Shown here in pieces: positions 5,994 through 7,883 of a DNA stretch of 7,883 bases (positions within the stretch are counted from its first letter, which is position 1; each line of letters begins with the position of its first letter). A program made the translations under genes and the position numbers. Origin of the DNA: Bacteroidales bacterium (lineage in GTDB: Bacteria > Bacteroidota > Bacteroidia > Bacteroidales > UBA7960). Location: the NCBI GenBank assembly GCA_007130545.1, contig SLSG01000046.1:1-7883 (forward strand), read 5' to 3'. The notes beneath the pieces were generated by a model. That model had not been told where the DNA came from. It did no database searches and saw only the letters and a list, made by a program, of their open reading frames with translations.

Positions 5994-6845
5994 TTATAGC
6001 TCCCCAAGCACTTCCGCCACGGCTTTCAATTGCCAAAGCGGGGTGCTGGCCGAACCGGTCACCCCGACGCTATGACCTGCTACGAACCAGTCGGACTGAA
6101 CCTCGCCAGGCCGGGAAACAAAGTAAGAATTCGGATTTGCGGCTTTGCAGGCGTCAAACAACGCCCGTGCATTCGACGACGTTTGTCCGCCGACAAACAC
6201 CAACACCTCATGTCCCGCTGCAAACGCCTTTAGTCCGGGATACCGACCGGACACACACTGGCAGATCGTGTCATGGAGTCGGATCTGTAGCCCGGCCTCC
6301 TCCAGAAATGTGGTCATGCGTGACAGCCCCTCCACTGTCTGGGTGGTCTGGCAAAACATTGTCACGGCTTGGGGCAGGCTGGCCGGGTCGATCTCCGCGG
6401 GATCATTGGCCACCTGTGCCCCTTCCCCGGCATGCCCGAGCAGACCGATTACCTCCGGATGCCCCTTTTTCCCGTATATCAGGATATGCTCCCCGGCTTC
6501 CCGGGCCCTGCCTATTTTCTGTTGCAGGTTCAGCACCACGGGGCAGCTGGCATCCAGCACCCGGTTGTTGTTGGCGGCAGCCAGTGCGTAGCTTGACGGT
6601 GGCTCGCCATGGGCCCGGAACAGCACCGTTTTATTTTTCAATTCCCGGAACCGGTCGTAGTCAATGAAAACCAGCCCTTTCCCTTCGAGCCGTTTGACCT
6701 CCTCGTCGTTGTGTACGATGTCCCCCAAACAGTAAAGCTCCTCCCCTCCTTCGAGCGCAGCCCCGGCCTTTTCCACGGCCTTTCTGACCCCCGGACAAAA
6801 GCCGGAGCGTGGGTCGATACGCACCTGGAGGTTCAATGCATTCAT
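5994..6845 (-). CDS. ispH: 4-hydroxy-3-methylbut-2-enyl diphosphate reductase
   Basis: The last enzyme of the MEP pathway, a cytoplasmic iron-sulfur reductase that turns HMBPP into IPP and DMAPP. It has 283 residues. The three cluster cysteines are present: GFCPGV (Cys17), DASCPVV (Cys101) and TICQCVSGR (Cys195). Substrate-pocket residues follow the family pattern: His45 (IVHND), His79 (RAHGEPP), His129 and catalytic Glu131 (HPEVIG), Thr168 (CQTTQT) and Ser223-Ser224-Asn225 (QTSSNA). The end (VTGSASTP, 262-269) is also standard. The start at ATG 6843-6845 is 23 bp after the crtB stop. The leader is A+T rich with no Shine-Dalgarno sequence, as usual in Bacteroidota. Its position behind crtI and crtB suggests that isoprenoid supply is co-expressed with carotenoid synthesis. 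Confidence 0.97.
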   Translation of the reverse strand: MNALNLQVRIDPRSGFCPGVRKAVEKAGAALEGGEELYCLGDIVHNDEEVKRLEGKGLVFIDYDRFRELKNKTVLFRAHGEPPSSYALAAANNNRVLDASCPVVLNLQQKIGRAREAGEHILIYGKKGHPEVIGLLGHAGEGAQVANDPAEIDPASLPQAVTMFCQTTQTVEGLSRMTTFLEEAGLQIRLHDTICQCVSGRYPGLKAFAAGHEVLVFVGGQTSSNARALFDACKAANPNSYFVSRPGEVQSDWFVAGHSVGVTGSASTPLWQLKAVAEVLGEL

Positions 6846-6868
6846 CAGGCAAAATTAAAAAACCCGTG

Positions 6869-7702
6869 CTACATCCAGTCAAATTTGTTTCGCAGGATGG
6901 CCTTGGCCAGCAGGACGAGCTTTTTCTGGTTGCTGACGCTAAAGCGGTATTCCTGTAGGTTCTCCGGAGGCTCCGACTTGATCTTCTTCAGCAATTCCAG
7001 GTAATAGCGGTATGCCAGGTAGACCCCCAGGCGGGCATCCTTGTTCAGGGTCTTTATGCCCGGGAAAGCCCCCTGGAAGTCTTCCCATATCTCTTTTTCT
7101 ATTCGGTCTTTGGCCTGCTGGTCAAAGCTTTCAAAGTCCACCTCCGGAAAATACATCCGGCCCCGTTCCTTCTGGTCTGAGCGCATATCCCGCAAAAAAT
7201 TGACCTTCTGAAAGGCCTCCCCCAGTTTCCTGGCCGCCGGCAACAATCGCTGGTATTCCTCATCCTGTCCGGCATAAAACACGCGCAAACACATGAGTCC
7301 GACTACCTCTGCCGAACCGTAAATATACTCCTGGTATTCCTCCAGAGAGAAGGTCTTCTTTTCCAGGTCCATTTCCATGCTCTTTAAAAAGGCATCGATC
7401 AGGGACTTGTCGATGTGGTAGGTGTTGACCACCCATTGGTAGCTATGCAGGATCGGGTTGGTGCTCATGCCCCCGGCAATGGCCTCATAGGTCTGCTCAC
7501 GGAATGTGCGCAAGAGCCTGGCCTTGTCCTGGTCATGAAAGGTATCCACGATCTCATCGGCAAAGCGCACAAAGCCGTAGATGGCATAAATGGGTGGCCT
7601 GAACTTGGGGTCCAGGAGACGGACACCCATGGAAAATGAGGTGCTGTAGTTTTTCGTTGTGATCTCGCTGCACTCAAGAGCGTTACGCGTGTACAGGTCC
7701 AT
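6869..7702 (-). CDS. crtB: Phytoene synthase (squalene/phytoene synthase family)
   Basis: Condenses two geranylgeranyl diphosphates to phytoene, the first committed carotenoid step, at the cytoplasmic membrane surface. It has 277 residues from ATG 7700-7702. The motifs are NYSTSFS (18-24), YAIYGFVRFADEIVD (39-53) with the first Mg-binding pair Asp49/Asp53, EYIYGSAEVVGLM, and NFLRDMRSDQKERGRMYFP with the second pair Asp172/Asp176. A TTG at 7726 would add 8 residues but lies further inside crtI and is less likely. The chosen start overlaps the crtI 3' end by 20 bp, which suggests translational coupling. ispH follows. Squalene synthase or diapophytoene synthase are alternatives by fold, but the CrtI partner and Bacteroidota context favour phytoene. 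Confidence 0.95.
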   Translation of the reverse strand: MDLYTRNALECSEITTKNYSTSFSMGVRLLDPKFRPPIYAIYGFVRFADEIVDTFHDQDKARLLRTFREQTYEAIAGGMSTNPILHSYQWVVNTYHIDKSLIDAFLKSMEMDLEKKTFSLEEYQEYIYGSAEVVGLMCLRVFYAGQDEEYQRLLPAARKLGEAFQKVNFLRDMRSDQKERGRMYFPEVDFESFDQQAKDRIEKEIWEDFQGAFPGIKTLNKDARLGVYLAYRYYLELLKKIKSEPPENLQEYRFSVSNQKKLVLLAKAILRNKFDWM

Positions 7703-7883
7703 ATGCTTTAGTAATTCGTTCCACAACCAGTTTTGAGCTGATCACTGCCATGGGCAGTCCGGTTCCGGGCACAGTAGATGCCCCTACATAAAATACGTTG
7801 CCAAATTCCTCGTCAAAGTTTTTCGGGCGGAAGCCCCCGATCTGGTTCAGGTTATGCCCGAGTCCGAGTCCGCTTCCCTTATA
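7683..7883 (-). CDS. crtI: Phytoene desaturase, C-terminal 66 residues (gene runs off the window)
   Basis: The minus strand from 7883 to the TAA at 7685-7683 is open and reads YKGSGLGLGHNLNQIGGFRP, then NVFYVGASTVPGTGLPMAVI and a short tail ending GPVHA. This is the conserved end of CrtI-type phytoene desaturases, where the GAST.PGTGLP segment closes over the FAD. The enzyme adds double bonds to phytoene, leading to lycopene or a related product. Only the last 66 residues are in the window, so the number of desaturation steps cannot be judged. Its 3' end overlaps the crtB start by 20 bp in another frame, the classic crtI-crtB pairing of Bacteroidota. Confidence 0.93.
   Translation of the reverse strand, partial: YKGSGLGLGHNLNQIGGFRPKNFDEEFGNVFYVGASTVPGTGLPMAVISSKLVVERITKAYGPVHA

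Noticed and set aside
5963..6667. 234-aa open frame on the plus strand opposite ispH
   Set aside because: It is the antisense shadow of ispH, whose cysteine and histidine motifs are complete. Its translation is low-complexity Pro/Arg/Ser-rich with no motif.
7703..7726. TTG start for crtB, giving 285 residues
   Set aside because: It would extend the overlap with crtI to 44 bp and uses a rare start codon. ATG at 7700-7702 gives the usual length and a short 20-bp overlap.

Overview
The window is most likely a chromosomal segment of a carotenoid-making member of the phylum Bacteroidota. The protein types point there: an SdhA/SdhB pair of the Bacteroidota form, small DUF1573 exported proteins, a DoxX/MauE-like membrane protein with a C-terminal thioredoxin-like part (the 'BT_3928 family' type), and CrtI/CrtB of Bacteroidota style. 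So do the signals: TAnnTTTG-like -7 promoter elements and a general lack of Shine-Dalgarno sequences. A rank below phylum cannot be assigned from the sequence alone. Coding regions look fairly G+C rich and intergenic regions strongly A+T rich.

Layout. (1) Positions 1-2760, plus strand: the end of a succinate dehydrogenase/fumarate reductase operon. It holds sdhA (only its first few codons missing) and sdhB, closed by a hairpin terminator. A cytochrome b subunit gene would be expected just upstream, outside the window. (2) Positions 2788-3279, plus strand: a 97-aa ArsR/SmtB-type regulator with its own candidate promoter, then a 14-bp direct repeat and a strong intrinsic terminator. (3) Positions 3386-5474, plus strand: two related DUF1573 secreted proteins (about half identical) and, 3 bp after the second, a 377-aa membrane protein. 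The second DUF1573 gene has a clear TAAATTTG -7 element followed directly by a perfect 7-2-7 dyad, a good candidate operator. (4) Positions 5469-7883, minus strand: in transcription order crtI (C-terminus only), crtB, ispH and tadA. crtI and crtB overlap by 20 bp, and ispH follows crtB by 23 bp. tadA follows after 60 bp that contain a 19-bp tandem repeat. tadA and the membrane protein gene converge and share the 6 bp TTATAA, which supplies both stop codons.

How the genes work together. SdhAB oxidises succinate or reduces fumarate at the membrane. IspH makes IPP/DMAPP at the end of the MEP pathway, CrtB condenses two GGPP to phytoene, and CrtI desaturates it, so the minus-strand group is an isoprenoid-to-carotenoid unit. 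TadA, which makes inosine at the tRNA wobble position, is probably a housekeeping neighbour.

The least explained part is the arsR - DUF1573 - DUF1573 - DoxX/MauE stretch. All its proteins carry conspicuous cysteines (a C-terminal CxxxC in the regulator, CCGT in both secreted proteins, CGC in the membrane protein). A thiol- or metal-linked envelope function is possible, but this is inference. I see no CRISPR array, transposon, phage, defence locus or RNA gene.
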